NCBI GenBank assembly: GCA_028867075.1 | Contig: JAGWGZ010000007.1 | Coordinates: forward strand, 1-41,136 | Length of the DNA: 41,136 nt | From: Nanobdellota archaeon | GTDB taxonomy: Archaea; Nanobdellota; Nanobdellia; Pacearchaeales; GW2011-AR1 | Direction: 5' to 3' | Shown: piece after piece, positions 30,305-38,339 of the stretch | How positions within the stretch are numbered: the stretch's first letter is position 1 | How the letters are laid out: each line of letters opens with the position of its first letter | Notes under the pieces: model-generated | Seen by the model: only the letters and a program-made list of their open reading frames with translations | Database searches by the model: none | What the model was told of the DNA's origin: nothing | Program-made: the position numbers and the translations under genes

Positions 30305-31621
30305 TCAGTAAAGCAATTCTTTTTCAGTGCTTATTGCTGTTGGAGCTTCACCTCCGTGCCAAGTGAACCTTGGCCTGACACGCATAGGATAAATCCTCTC
30401 TGAGTTGTCATCAAGAATTATGGCTGAGCCTTTCAGTGAAGGCAAATCATCCATGTATCTTTTTATGCTTTCTGTAAGATAGGTCTGCATTATGAATCCC
30501 AATGCGTCCAAGTCCGGCTTTGAAGTCACCCTGTGCGAGATTACGACATCTGACTGGGTCATGACGTCTCTGTGAATCTGTCCCGGCTGCTGTGTCGCCA
30601 TGACAAGGGAGACTCCCGGCTGCCTTCCCTCGCGCAAAAGCTGAATTAATGCATCTGTTGCAGCTGTCTTTCCCATTAGTGGAAGAAATTCGTGCGCTTC
30701 ATCTATGAAAATCCACGTCAGCGGAGTGTCTTTTATGTTTGCCATTGAGAGATAATTTGCACCCTTCCCTATAGATTCTATCTCTTCTTTTTTTCTTGCG
30801 TCCATCCTTTCATTGAATATCTTTCTGCACACGAGGCTTATGACCAGCGCACGGACATTGAATGCGCCGATTGAATTGTAAACGCTTAAGTCAAGAACAG
30901 AGCTTGTTCCTGAAGTTATCAGGTCGCGGATTTGCGTTGCATTTTCCCCCCTCTCCGAGAAAACGCCCCATGTTCGCGCTGCTTCAAAAAGAGAGGATGC
31001 CGCATTCCTGACGTCCTGCGTTGATTTATCATCTTTTGCAAATTCATCTATAATGTCTTCCAAGCCGAATTTTCCATGCAACCTCAGCCTTGTTATGGTC
31101 CTTTCAATTAAAACAGAGACTGGATTTATCATGTCCAGTTCAAATGTCAGTATCCAATCTTCCGGGTTGAGCTCTGTTATATCTAGCGCAAATCTTTCAT
31201 CAGCAGGCACTCCTTTTTCTATGTATGAGTCATAATATCCGAATGGCACGAAGATTTTTACAGGCAGGTTTTTTGTTTTTAGCCCCCATTCCTGGAGCAA
31301 ATCCCTGTCTTTTTCATTCCTGAATTTCATTGTCCAATAAATTCCCATTGTGTCAAAAATCAATGAGGCTATGTTCTGGCTGACTTCAGAAGGTAGATTT
31401 GAAAGTTCTTCTGCAATTGCGCCGAGAGTGTAAGACTTTCCGCTCCCTCTTTTTCCAGCGACTAAGACTACATGGCTTCTCGCTATGTCCATCAGAATTC
31501 TGTTGCTAAGGGAAGTATACTGCCCCATTCTCACAAATCCTTTGCCTATGAAGATGAGGCCTTTATCTCCGAACTTTTTTTTGTCTGCCGAATCACGTCC
31601 GATAATTATATCGTATGGCAT
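30305..31621 (-). CDS. herA: HerA-like DNA translocase ATPase
   Basis: 438 aa FtsK/HerA-type ATPase. A short N-terminal barrel (IIIGRDSADKKKFGDKGLIF) leads to Walker A VVLVAGKRGSGKSYTLGAIA and Walker B TWIFIDEAHEFLPLMGKTAA. MATQQPGQIHRDVMTQSDVV and SHRVTSKPDLDALGF follow, and the C-terminal strand returns to the barrel (YPMRVRPRFTWHGGEAP). HerA works with the NurA nuclease in DNA end resection; no NurA is next to it. It is somewhat shorter than classical HerA and could be a DPANN-specific paralogue. Upstream on the same strand is the 78-aa gene. Confidence 0.9.
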   Translation of the reverse strand: MPYDIIIGRDSADKKKFGDKGLIFIGKGFVRMGQYTSLSNRILMDIARSHVVLVAGKRGSGKSYTLGAIAEELSNLPSEVSQNIASLIFDTMGIYWTMKFRNEKDRDLLQEWGLKTKNLPVKIFVPFGYYDSYIEKGVPADERFALDITELNPEDWILTFELDMINPVSVLIERTITRLRLHGKFGLEDIIDEFAKDDKSTQDVRNAASSLFEAARTWGVFSERGENATQIRDLITSGTSSVLDLSVYNSIGAFNVRALVISLVCRKIFNERMDARKKEEIESIGKGANYLSMANIKDTPLTWIFIDEAHEFLPLMGKTAATDALIQLLREGRQPGVSLVMATQQPGQIHRDVMTQSDVVISHRVTSKPDLDALGFIMQTYLTESIKRYMDDLPSLKGSAIILDDNSERIYPMRVRPRFTWHGGEAPTAISTEKELLY

Positions 31622-31647
31622 ATTAAAGAGAAAAAGCAGAGAGACTT

Positions 31648-31884
31648 TTAATTATTTCTATGTTGCCCAGCCATTTTTTCATTGGCCATGTCTTTGAGAC
31701 TTATCAAATGAGTGTAAAAGGCAATGTCCCCTTTATCTGTTGATGTCTTTACCCGTTCTATCCATGCTTCTCTAACAGGATCCTCTATTTGAAGTTCTCC
31801 TTCGGGTCTATGAGAGTGCCTATATGCGAGGTTGTCTGTTTCCAAGTCATACGGCTCTGCGGGCTCAAAATTTAAATCTCCCAT
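31648..31884 (-). CDS. Small acidic unknown protein upstream of herA
   Basis: 78 aa, no family recognised, no signal or membrane helix. It is rich in Glu, Asp and His (NFEPAEPYDLETDNLAYRHS), with a helical second half (DPVREAWIERVKTSTDKGDI; AFYTHLISLKDMANEKM). A TATA box at the usual 21-nt distance supports it as a real gene. Its stop is 26 nt before the herA ATG, so both are likely on one transcript. Confidence 0.7.
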   Translation of the reverse strand: MGDLNFEPAEPYDLETDNLAYRHSHRPEGELQIEDPVREAWIERVKTSTDKGDIAFYTHLISLKDMANEKMAGQHRNN

Positions 31885-31905
31885 ATCAACATGCGGAATT
31901 CACGA

Positions 31906-31913
31906 TTTTTAAG
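31906..31913 (-). promoter_or_regulatory. TATA box for the 78-aa gene/herA
   Basis: CTTAAAAA on the minus strand, 21 nt before ATG 31884. Confidence 0.62.
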
Positions 31914-31929
31914 TTTTATGAATTATAAA

Positions 31930-32056
31930 GGGAACCAAAGTTTCCCTTTATCAAACCTTCCTTTAAAAGTGGTTCAAGACTGATTGGAGAACCAAGGTTC
32001 TCCTTATCAACCTCTCCTTTTAGAAGCCAAGATTCTTCTTACCAACTTCTCCTTCT
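31930..32056 (+). repeat. Three imperfect inverted-repeat units upstream of polB
   Basis: Units start at 31930, 31986 and about 32022. Each has an inverted repeat (GGGAACCAAAGTTTCCC; GGAGAACCAAGGTTCTCC; AGAAGCCAAGATTCTTCT), followed by a CCTTTATCAAACCTTCCTTT-like tail (second CCTTATCAACCTCTCCTTTT, third CTTACCAACTTCTCCTTCT). The second is a perfect 8-bp arm pair around AA. The 13-mer AGAACCAAGGTTC in it recurs inside polB and the PUA gene. The gap 31914-32088 holds nothing else I can support. Confidence 0.75.
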
Positions 32057-32089
32057 AAAATCCCAGCATTTTTTTAAGAATGGCTTAAT

Positions 32090-32097
32090 TTTAAATA
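32090..32097 (+). promoter_or_regulatory. TATA box for polB
   Basis: TTTAAATA with 21 nt to ATG 32119. It fixes the PolB start at the second in-frame ATG. Confidence 0.72.
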
Positions 32098-32118
32098 AGT
32101 TCAATGTCCTATTTTTGT

Positions 32119-34659
32119 ATGAAAATCCAGTTCATCCCCTTAGATTATGACTACTTTGACTTTGAAGGAAAAAATTATGCAAAGATAATTGGAAGAGATG
32201 AGGGGGGAAAAAGAGTCTGCATCATTGATTCTTGCGATGTTTATTTCTGGGCTGTTCTGGATGATAAAGTGAATGAAAAGCAAACAGAAAAACTGAAAGA
32301 GAAGATAGAGAAGATTCAGCTGAGCATTAAGGGAAGGAAGACGAAAGTCGAGAAAGTTGAACTTCATAAGAAGAAATTTTTGGGAAGAGATGTCAGGGCC
32401 CTTAAAATTTTTGCCACGAACTACAAGGATTTGCATGACATTGCAGACAGGCTGGGGACGAATGAAATAGAAAAAAGGAGAGGCTATGACCTTGGTTTTA
32501 TAACTCATTACATAATTGAAAGGAGCCTTATTCCCCTGAACTGGTATGAAATTGAAGGAGAGTTGCTGAACAACAGCCAGGAATTCGGAGGCATTGATTC
32601 CGCGCTTGATGTTGATTTCTGTATCAAGTTAAATTCCCTGAAAGAAATTGAAGGGAAAGACAGGAGATTCATTCCAAAGGTTCTTGCATTTGACATTGAA
32701 ACGGATGAGTTCAGAATCGGGAAAGGGAAAATCCTGATGATATCCATGGTTTCTGAAAATTTCAGGAAGGTCTTGACATGGAAGAAAGTTAAAGATAAGG
32801 CAGAGTTTGTTGAGTATGTGAAAGATGAGGCGGAGCTGATTGAGAGATTTGCTGATAACGTGAAAAAGATTTCCCCTGACTTTCTTACAGGATACTTCAG
32901 CGACGGCTTTGATATGCCCTATCTCAAGGCGAGAGCGGAGGAGAATGGAGTGAAGCTGTCTCTCGGATTGGATGGAACCCAACCTATTTTTCATCGCGGT
33001 GCCGTTCTGACTGCAAAAGTTGATGGGATCGTGCACATAGACCTGCTGAAATTCACCGAGGCTGCTTATTCACAGTACATGCAATCTGAGACTCTGTCCT
33101 TGAATGATGTCGCGAAGGAATTTTTAGGAGACAATAAAAAAGAGTTCAGTTTCAGGTCTTTATCTGAAATGTCAGAGTCAGATTGGAAGGATTATTTTGA
33201 ATACAATCTCCATGATTCTACCCTCACTTATCGGCTTTTCATGAAATTTTGGCCGGATTTATTGGAATTCTCAAAAGTCATGCAGGAGCCTGTTTTTGAT
33301 GTTTCAAGGAACGGGATGTCAAAGAATGTTGAAGACTACATCATCCACAATCTTGATAGATTCAATGAGATCCCGGAAAAAAGGCCGACACATGAAGAAA
33401 TAGGAAAGAGAAGAGGCAGGGAGAAATATGAAGGGGCTTTTGTTTTTCAGCCAACGCCCGGACTGTATGAAGATATTGTGTTCTTTGATTTCACAAGTTA
33501 TTGGCCGAGCATAATTGTCACCTTTAATCTTTCCGCATCCACTCTTCTTGAAAACCAGAACCAAGGTTCCGCACCTCCTATTGATAAAAAGAGAAGCGAT
33601 AGTTCCTCATTTTCTATTGATAACAAAATCAGAAAGAAGGAGAAGGATGCTCTTGAGGTTGATGTTTCAGGGAAGAAATTTTATTTCAGCAAAGAGCCGG
33701 GATTCTTTCCGCAGATGCTGAAAGAGATAATCTTACTGAGGAAAAAGTACAAGCAGGAGCTGAAGAAAAAAGAAGACGCAATCACAAGAGCAAGGAGCAA
33801 TGCTTTCAAACTCCTGGCGAATGCTTCCTACGGCTATCAGGGATTCTTTGGGGCGAGATACTACTGCCCGGAAGCTTCTGCCGCAACGACTTCTATAAGC
33901 AGAGATTTTATAAAAAAGATGATCAAAAGTATAGACAATTCCGGCTTCAAAACGATTTACTCTGATACAGATTCCATTGCATTTCTCAGGAATAAGAAAT
34001 CAAAAAGCGAAACTTTGCACATGCTTGAGTCTCTGAATAAAGAGCTTCCAGGAATAATGGAACTAGAATTAGAGGATTTTTACAAGAGGGGAATTTGGGT
34101 CACAAAAAGGACAGGGGAATTTGGAGCGAAGAAAAAATACGCGCTGATAGGTGAAGGCGGAAAGATGAAGATAAGGGGCTTTGAGACAGTGAGAAGAGAT
34201 TGGTGCGATTTGGCAAGAGAAACGCAAAACAGGGTTCTGCAGATGATTCTTGACGATGGAAACGAGAAGAGGGCATTGAATTATGTCAGAGACATTGCAA
34301 AAAAGATAAAGGCAAGAAAAGTTGGCAGGAAAGAGATTTTGATAAGGACACAGCTCACAAAACCGCTTTCAGAGTACAAGGCGATTTCACCGCATGTTGT
34401 CGCCGCACGGAGGATGGAAGAGCAGAAAATTCCGATTGATGAGGGCGCTTTGATTGAATATTACATTTCAGAGATTGAAGGTAAGAAAAAACTTGTCCGC
34501 GACAGGGTGAAACTTGCGCATGAAGAGGGAGAGTATGACGTTGAATATTACCTGAAACACCAAATCCTGCCTGCTGTTGAAAATATTTTCCAGGTTTTCG
34601 GGCTTGATATAAATATAACTCTTAATGCAAAGAATCAAATGACCTTGGAAGGATTTTAA
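32119..34659 (+). CDS. polB: Family B DNA polymerase with 3'-5' exonuclease
   Basis: 846 aa replicative polymerase (PolB3-like). The N-terminal domain is MKIQFIPLDYDYFDFEGKNY. Exo I is VLAFDIETDEF, Exo II LTGYFSDGFDMPYLKAR and Exo III YNLHDSTLTYRLF. Motif A is FDFTSYWPSIIVTFN, motif B KLLANASYGYQGFFGARYY, motif C IYSDTDSIAF and the KxY motif GAKKKYALIGEGGKM. All catalytic acids are present. Between motif A and GFFPQMLKEIILLRKK there is a 30-35-residue insertion (NQNQGSAPPIDKKRSDSSSF and on) that comes from the dispersed DNA repeat described below. The place is a surface loop that varies in the family, so activity is probably kept. No C-terminal PIP box is obvious. The track's five extra N-terminal residues are dropped because of promoter spacing. 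Confidence 0.97.
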   Translation: MKIQFIPLDYDYFDFEGKNYAKIIGRDEGGKRVCIIDSCDVYFWAVLDDKVNEKQTEKLKEKIEKIQLSIKGRKTKVEKVELHKKKFLGRDVRALKIFATNYKDLHDIADRLGTNEIEKRRGYDLGFITHYIIERSLIPLNWYEIEGELLNNSQEFGGIDSALDVDFCIKLNSLKEIEGKDRRFIPKVLAFDIETDEFRIGKGKILMISMVSENFRKVLTWKKVKDKAEFVEYVKDEAELIERFADNVKKISPDFLTGYFSDGFDMPYLKARAEENGVKLSLGLDGTQPIFHRGAVLTAKVDGIVHIDLLKFTEAAYSQYMQSETLSLNDVAKEFLGDNKKEFSFRSLSEMSESDWKDYFEYNLHDSTLTYRLFMKFWPDLLEFSKVMQEPVFDVSRNGMSKNVEDYIIHNLDRFNEIPEKRPTHEEIGKRRGREKYEGAFVFQPTPGLYEDIVFFDFTSYWPSIIVTFNLSASTLLENQNQGSAPPIDKKRSDSSSFSIDNKIRKKEKDALEVDVSGKKFYFSKEPGFFPQMLKEIILLRKKYKQELKKKEDAITRARSNAFKLLANASYGYQGFFGARYYCPEASAATTSISRDFIKKMIKSIDNSGFKTIYSDTDSIAFLRNKKSKSETLHMLESLNKELPGIMELELEDFYKRGIWVTKRTGEFGAKKKYALIGEGGKMKIRGFETVRRDWCDLARETQNRVLQMILDDGNEKRALNYVRDIAKKIKARKVGRKEILIRTQLTKPLSEYKAISPHVVAARRMEEQKIPIDEGALIEYYISEIEGKKKLVRDRVKLAHEEGEYDVEYYLKHQILPAVENIFQVFGLDINITLNAKNQMTLEGF
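33556..33621 (+). repeat. Dispersed coding repeat inside polB (two units)
   Basis: Unit 1 (33556-33585) contains GAACCAAGGTTCCGCACCTC and continues through CTATTGAT; all 30 bp recur exactly at 38591-38620. Unit 2 (33601-33621) is a weaker copy, AGTTCCTCATTTTCTATTGA. The insertion keeps the polB frame and codes QNQGSAPPID. Confidence 0.9.
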
Positions 34660-35111
34660 GACTTTATTCCCACAACCTCTCCGGAAAGAACTTCATCAAG
34701 AAATGCATCAACTTCAGACTTATTCTCTGATTTTTTATGGGGCAATGTACGTTTTTGATCCTTGCTTTTCTGGTTGTAATTATCAATTAAATGCTCTTTA
34801 ATGTAACTTCCAGTGCCTCTTTCTTCAGCGATCTCTTCCAATCGGTGTATTCTGTTGACAATACTTCTCTCTGCGTTCTTAAGAATTCTTGCAGGTTCAT
34901 ATTCGCTGTTTATGTCTATAGCCACGCCGTAATTTGCCTGTTTTTCATCCTGTCCAAATGAGATGCAGTAAAGTTTTCCTCTTGATACAGTCAAGATTAT
35001 CCTTCCATCGTGCCTTCCGATGATTGTTTGCGAGGGGAAATTCAGAATATAAGAGATATTCTTTTCGTTGTAGAATTTGACTTTTTCCAGGTTTGTTCCA
35101 ATGTTTTCCAT
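34656..35111 (-). CDS. Unknown protein, helical C-terminal half
   Basis: 151 aa, no family recognised. The first 70 residues are beta-rich (ISYILNFPSQTIIGRHDGRI; ILTVSRGKLYCISFGQDEK). The second half is a charged helix with a coiled-coil look (ILKNAERSIVNRIHRLEEIA), then a Lys/Ser-rich linker and an acidic end (SEVDAFLDEVLSGEVVGIKS). No signal or membrane segment. A TATA box (TTTAAATA on the minus strand, 35134-35141) lies 22 nt upstream. It overlaps polB tail-to-tail by 4 nt. Confidence 0.75.
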   Translation of the reverse strand: MENIGTNLEKVKFYNEKNISYILNFPSQTIIGRHDGRIILTVSRGKLYCISFGQDEKQANYGVAIDINSEYEPARILKNAERSIVNRIHRLEEIAEERGTGSYIKEHLIDNYNQKSKDQKRTLPHKKSENKSEVDAFLDEVLSGEVVGIKS

Positions 35112-35162
35112 TTTATGACTACTATCAAGTGACTATTTAAACCTTTTGCCAGAAATGGTTTA

Positions 35163-36014
35163 TCATTTTATCCATTGCAGACCCTGGAAGTCAAACCTGA
35201 AGTCAATTACTTTTTGCCCGAATGCTTTCTCTAATCTTTTTCTGTCTTTTGTGAAGAATAAAACACTTCCTCCTCCGCCCGAGCCGCAGACTTTTGCCGC
35301 GATCGCGCCATTTTCCATGCCTTTGCTTATTATTTCCTGAAGCTGTGGGGAAATGGTTACTTTTGAGAGCTTTCGCCTTTCTTCTGTTTCCTGGTTCATA
35401 AGCATTGCAAAATTATCCAAGTTCCCTTTCATCAGAGAATCTTTCATTTCAATTGCAATTTGTTTTAATCTCATAAGATTCTTTGTGTTTTTGCCTTTAA
35501 GCAGATTTTCAACAGCCGCCCGGTTTGAACTTCCGGATAGGTGGGACTTTCCTGAATAAACAAGGACGAGACTATTTTCCAGGCGAGTCATTATTTTTTT
35601 ATTTAATCTTAGCGGATGCACGTAAACCTTGTCATTCCTGAACTCCATAAAATTTATTCCGCCATAAGCTGCCGCATACTGGTCCTGTTTTCCGTTTGCT
35701 TTTGATTCAGTGAACGCCTGTTCAATTTTGAATGCCCCCTCTGCTATCTTGTCCTTGTCCTTATGATGCGTGATCAGCGCGAGCCAGGCAACATTCATTG
35801 CGCTGCTTGTTCCCAGGCCGGACGAGGTGGGAATGTCTCCGGTGTATTCCAAGTGGGTTTTTTTATCATCAATGACAAGTTCCCCGACAACATATCTATT
35901 TATTGCTGCATTCAAGACAGCACCCCCGTATTTTCTAGGAAACGGCTGGATATCTGTTGTTCCTCCGGCAAAATCAATCCGCACAGGAGCCCTGACTTTT
36001 TTCACCACTTTCAT
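35163..36014 (-). CDS. GHMP-family sugar kinase (HddA-like)
   Basis: 283 aa small-molecule kinase. RAPVRIDFAGGTTDIQPFPR is the N-terminal GHMP substrate motif as seen in heptose-7-phosphate and fucose kinases. PTSSGLGTSSAMNVAWLALI is the ATP-binding motif 2, GKQDQYAAAYGGINFMEF the sugar-binding segment, and AAKVCGSGGGGSVLFF motif 3. The closest remembered relative is D-glycero-D-manno-heptose 7-phosphate kinase HddA. A role in making activated sugars for surface glycans is plausible; the exact sugar is unknown. It stands alone with its own promoter, divergent from the S-layer-like gene. Confidence 0.88.
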   Translation of the reverse strand: MKVVKKVRAPVRIDFAGGTTDIQPFPRKYGGAVLNAAINRYVVGELVIDDKKTHLEYTGDIPTSSGLGTSSAMNVAWLALITHHKDKDKIAEGAFKIEQAFTESKANGKQDQYAAAYGGINFMEFRNDKVYVHPLRLNKKIMTRLENSLVLVYSGKSHLSGSSNRAAVENLLKGKNTKNLMRLKQIAIEMKDSLMKGNLDNFAMLMNQETEERRKLSKVTISPQLQEIISKGMENGAIAAKVCGSGGGGSVLFFTKDRKRLEKAFGQKVIDFRFDFQGLQWIK

Positions 36015-36035
36015 AATGTAATTAGTTTTCTGGTC

Positions 36036-36043
36036 TATTAAAA
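36036..36043 (-). promoter_or_regulatory. TATA box for the GHMP kinase
   Basis: TTTTAATA on the minus strand, 21 nt before ATG 36014. Confidence 0.62.
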
Positions 36044-36070
36044 TGTTTTTGATACAATCAGTCGGAAAAA

Positions 36071-36078
36071 TTTATATA
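36071..36078 (+). promoter_or_regulatory. TATA box for the S-layer-like gene
   Basis: TTTATATA, 35 nt before ATG 36114. A three-codon ORF (ATG CGA AAA TGA, 36106-36117) lies between and overlaps the gene start as ATGA. Confidence 0.55.
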
Positions 36079-36113
36079 TCCTCGTTTTATGTATCTCATA
36101 ACGTTATGCGAAA

Positions 36114-37334
36114 ATGAAAAAAGGTGAAAAGATTTTTGGTGTTATACTTTTACTGTTGTTTTCTTTAAGTTTTATTTCGGCTAATTCATACAACGTGGCT
36201 CCTTCCACTGCTGCAAACGGCACGACTTTCCGGATACTTGTATTTAATGTTTCTAATGCGGGGACAACCAATAATGTTCTCACAAGCGTCACAGTCAACC
36301 TGACCGCAAGTTCAACTGCGAGTGCAGGCAATTTAACGAACGTAACTCTTTCATCAGGTTCAAATGTCTATTATAACAGTTCAGGAGTGTCCTTTCCCCT
36401 TATTATTCCTGTGAGTGCAACCATCACCAGCCAGACAAATTTCACTCTGAATTTCACTCTCAGTTCAAGCGCTTCAGACAATCTTTTGGTTGGCGCTAAC
36501 ATTACCGCTATTTCTGCAGGAGCAAATGTAAGCTATAGTGCCCTTCCATATTCTTCCGGCTCTGTTACAACAGATTCATTGCCGCCATATATCATCTTTA
36601 GCAACCTGGCAAATAGTTCCAATCTGTCACAAGATTATCTTTACCTGAATGTAAGCTCAAATGACACTGTAAGCAACGTAAGCATGATTTCAATTTATAT
36701 CTACAATTTGACATCTCTTGTCAACAGCAGCACAAATTCATCGGTTAACGTTGCAAATGCTGCTCAGGTAATCAATTTTACAAATCTTGCTGACGGGACT
36801 TATTATGTTAACGCAACTTCTAATGATACTTATAATCACGTGAATTCCACTCAAACATTTACAATCAGGCTGGACACAACTTCTCCTTCTGCATCTGCAT
36901 CATGCACCCCCTCAACAGTTTATCCGGGAAATAGCGTCACCTGTTCATGTTCCGGGACAGATGCAACTTCCGGGATTAACTCTTCGGCAACAACTGCCTC
37001 TTCAACAATCAGTGCCGGCGGTCCGGGAACATATTCTTACACGTGCAGCGTTAGTGACTATGCCGGCAATACCGGCAGCACCACTGCTTCTTATTATGTT
37101 CTTGGATATCCGGGTTCACAGTCTCTTTTGCCAGAAAAATCAAACAACAACACTCCGGCAACAGGGAATTCTGTAAACACAGTCCAGAACGAGACAAATG
37201 GAACTTCCAGCACAATTCCAAGCAGGCATATCCCTTCATGGTACCAGTCCTCTTCAGTATGGATATGGGCAGGCGTTACCGCTGCTGCTTTGGTTGCAGC
37301 AATGGCTATCTGGGTTATATTCCGAAGGAGATGA
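36114..37334 (+). CDS. S-layer-like surface protein with C-terminal membrane anchor
   Basis: 406 aa. Signal peptide (GEKIFGVILLLLFSLSFISA), then long Ser/Thr/Asn-rich beta domains. One resembles a bacterial/archaeal Ig-like unit (LDTTSPSASASCTPSTVYPG, YSYTCSVSDYAGNTGSTTAS) with a four-Cys cluster. N-x-S/T sequons are very dense (NVS, NLT, NSS), suggesting a heavily glycosylated surface protein. A Gly/Asn/Thr linker leads to the anchor SVWIWAGVTAAALVAAMAIW and a short RRR tail. No enzyme motif is present. Confidence 0.87.
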   Translation: MKKGEKIFGVILLLLFSLSFISANSYNVAPSTAANGTTFRILVFNVSNAGTTNNVLTSVTVNLTASSTASAGNLTNVTLSSGSNVYYNSSGVSFPLIIPVSATITSQTNFTLNFTLSSSASDNLLVGANITAISAGANVSYSALPYSSGSVTTDSLPPYIIFSNLANSSNLSQDYLYLNVSSNDTVSNVSMISIYIYNLTSLVNSSTNSSVNVANAAQVINFTNLADGTYYVNATSNDTYNHVNSTQTFTIRLDTTSPSASASCTPSTVYPGNSVTCSCSGTDATSGINSSATTASSTISAGGPGTYSYTCSVSDYAGNTGSTTASYYVLGYPGSQSLLPEKSNNNTPATGNSVNTVQNETNGTSSTIPSRHIPSWYQSSSVWIWAGVTAAALVAAMAIWVIFRRR

Positions 37335-37379
37335 TTTAATTCATAACCTTATTAAATCGCTTTTCTTTATTTTTTATGC

Positions 37380-38339
37380 ATGAAGATGGAAAAGATAATT
37401 CTTAAACAGAAATTTGAGGAAAGAATGAAGCTCCTGCTTGGAAATGAATTCGGAGAATTCATGGAATCCCTTGAAAAAGAACCTCTGGTTTCTATTCGTG
37501 CGAATGAACTTAAAATTTCTGTTTCTGAACTTAAAAAAAGGCTTGAGGAAAAGGGCTGGAAAATTTCACAGCCGGTAAAAGAGCACCCTGAGATTTTTGT
37601 TATTGCCTCGCAACTTGCGCCCGGAGAATTGGGCAGGACACTGGAGCATTTGCTCGGATATTATTATGTTCAGGAGATTTCCAGCATGCTGCCCGCGATA
37701 GTGCTTAATCCCCGGCCAGGAGAGAGAGTCCTTGATTTGTGCGCCTCGCCCGGGAGCAAGACAACGCAGATCGCTTCCATGATGAAGAATAAAGGAACGG
37801 TGATAGCAAACGAGCCTGATTTCAGGAGAATGAAAATCCTTTCATCAAACCTTGAAAGGTGCGGGGTTTCAAATTCAATTATAACGCGAAAAGAAGGGAG
37901 CAGACTCTGCGATGAACTTCATGAAAATGGATTCGTGTTTGACAAGATACTGATCGACGCGCCATGCTCGGGTGAGGGAACTCTAAGGACAAATCCCAAG
38001 ACAATGAAGATGTGGAACGCGAATGGGATGAAGAAGATGTCCTTCATACAAAAAAGATTATTATCCTCTGCAATAAAACTTCTGAGAATTGGGGGGGAGA
38101 TTGTTTACTCAACATGCACTTTTGCTCCTGAAGAAGATGAGGAAGTCGTGGATTTTATGCTGGAAAGGTTTCCTGAAATAAAAGTTGAGAAGATTCTCAT
38201 TCCAATAGACCATCATCCCGGAATATTGAAATGGCAGAATAAAGAATATGATGAAGAACTTAAGCATTCATGCAGGATTTTTCCGTTTGATAATAATACA
38301 GAGGGATTTTTCATAACTAAACTGAGGAAGGTTAAATGA
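37380..38339 (+). CDS. NOL1/NOP2/Sun family RNA m5C methyltransferase
   Basis: 319 aa. Motif I is VLDLCASPGSKTTQIASMM. The catalytic cysteines are in ILIDAPCSGEGTLRTNPKTM (motif IV) and IVYSTCTFAPEEDEEVVDFM (motif VI). The N-terminal part (SIRANELKISVSELKKRLEE) and YYVQEISSMLPAIVLNPRPG are family-typical. It forms 5-methylcytosine in rRNA or tRNA. The gene itself has no PUA domain; a PUA protein follows, its ATG overlapping this stop as ATGA. The two together may correspond to fused PUA-NSUN enzymes of other organisms. Confidence 0.95.
   Translation: MKMEKIILKQKFEERMKLLLGNEFGEFMESLEKEPLVSIRANELKISVSELKKRLEEKGWKISQPVKEHPEIFVIASQLAPGELGRTLEHLLGYYYVQEISSMLPAIVLNPRPGERVLDLCASPGSKTTQIASMMKNKGTVIANEPDFRRMKILSSNLERCGVSNSIITRKEGSRLCDELHENGFVFDKILIDAPCSGEGTLRTNPKTMKMWNANGMKKMSFIQKRLLSSAIKLLRIGGEIVYSTCTFAPEEDEEVVDFMLERFPEIKVEKILIPIDHHPGILKWQNKEYDEELKHSCRIFPFDNNTEGFFITKLRKVK

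Noticed and set aside
31930-32056. CRISPR-like array upstream of polB
   Set aside because: Only three degenerate units with irregular spacing, no unique spacers of constant length and no cas genes in the window.
32104-32118. Upstream ATG for PolB (MSYFC extension)
   Set aside because: It lies only 6 nt from the TATA box; ATG 32119 has the 21-nt spacing and matches the usual PolB start.
35763-36041. 92- and 83-aa plus-strand ORFs within the GHMP kinase
   Set aside because: Antisense to a gene with full GHMP motifs and without own promoter.
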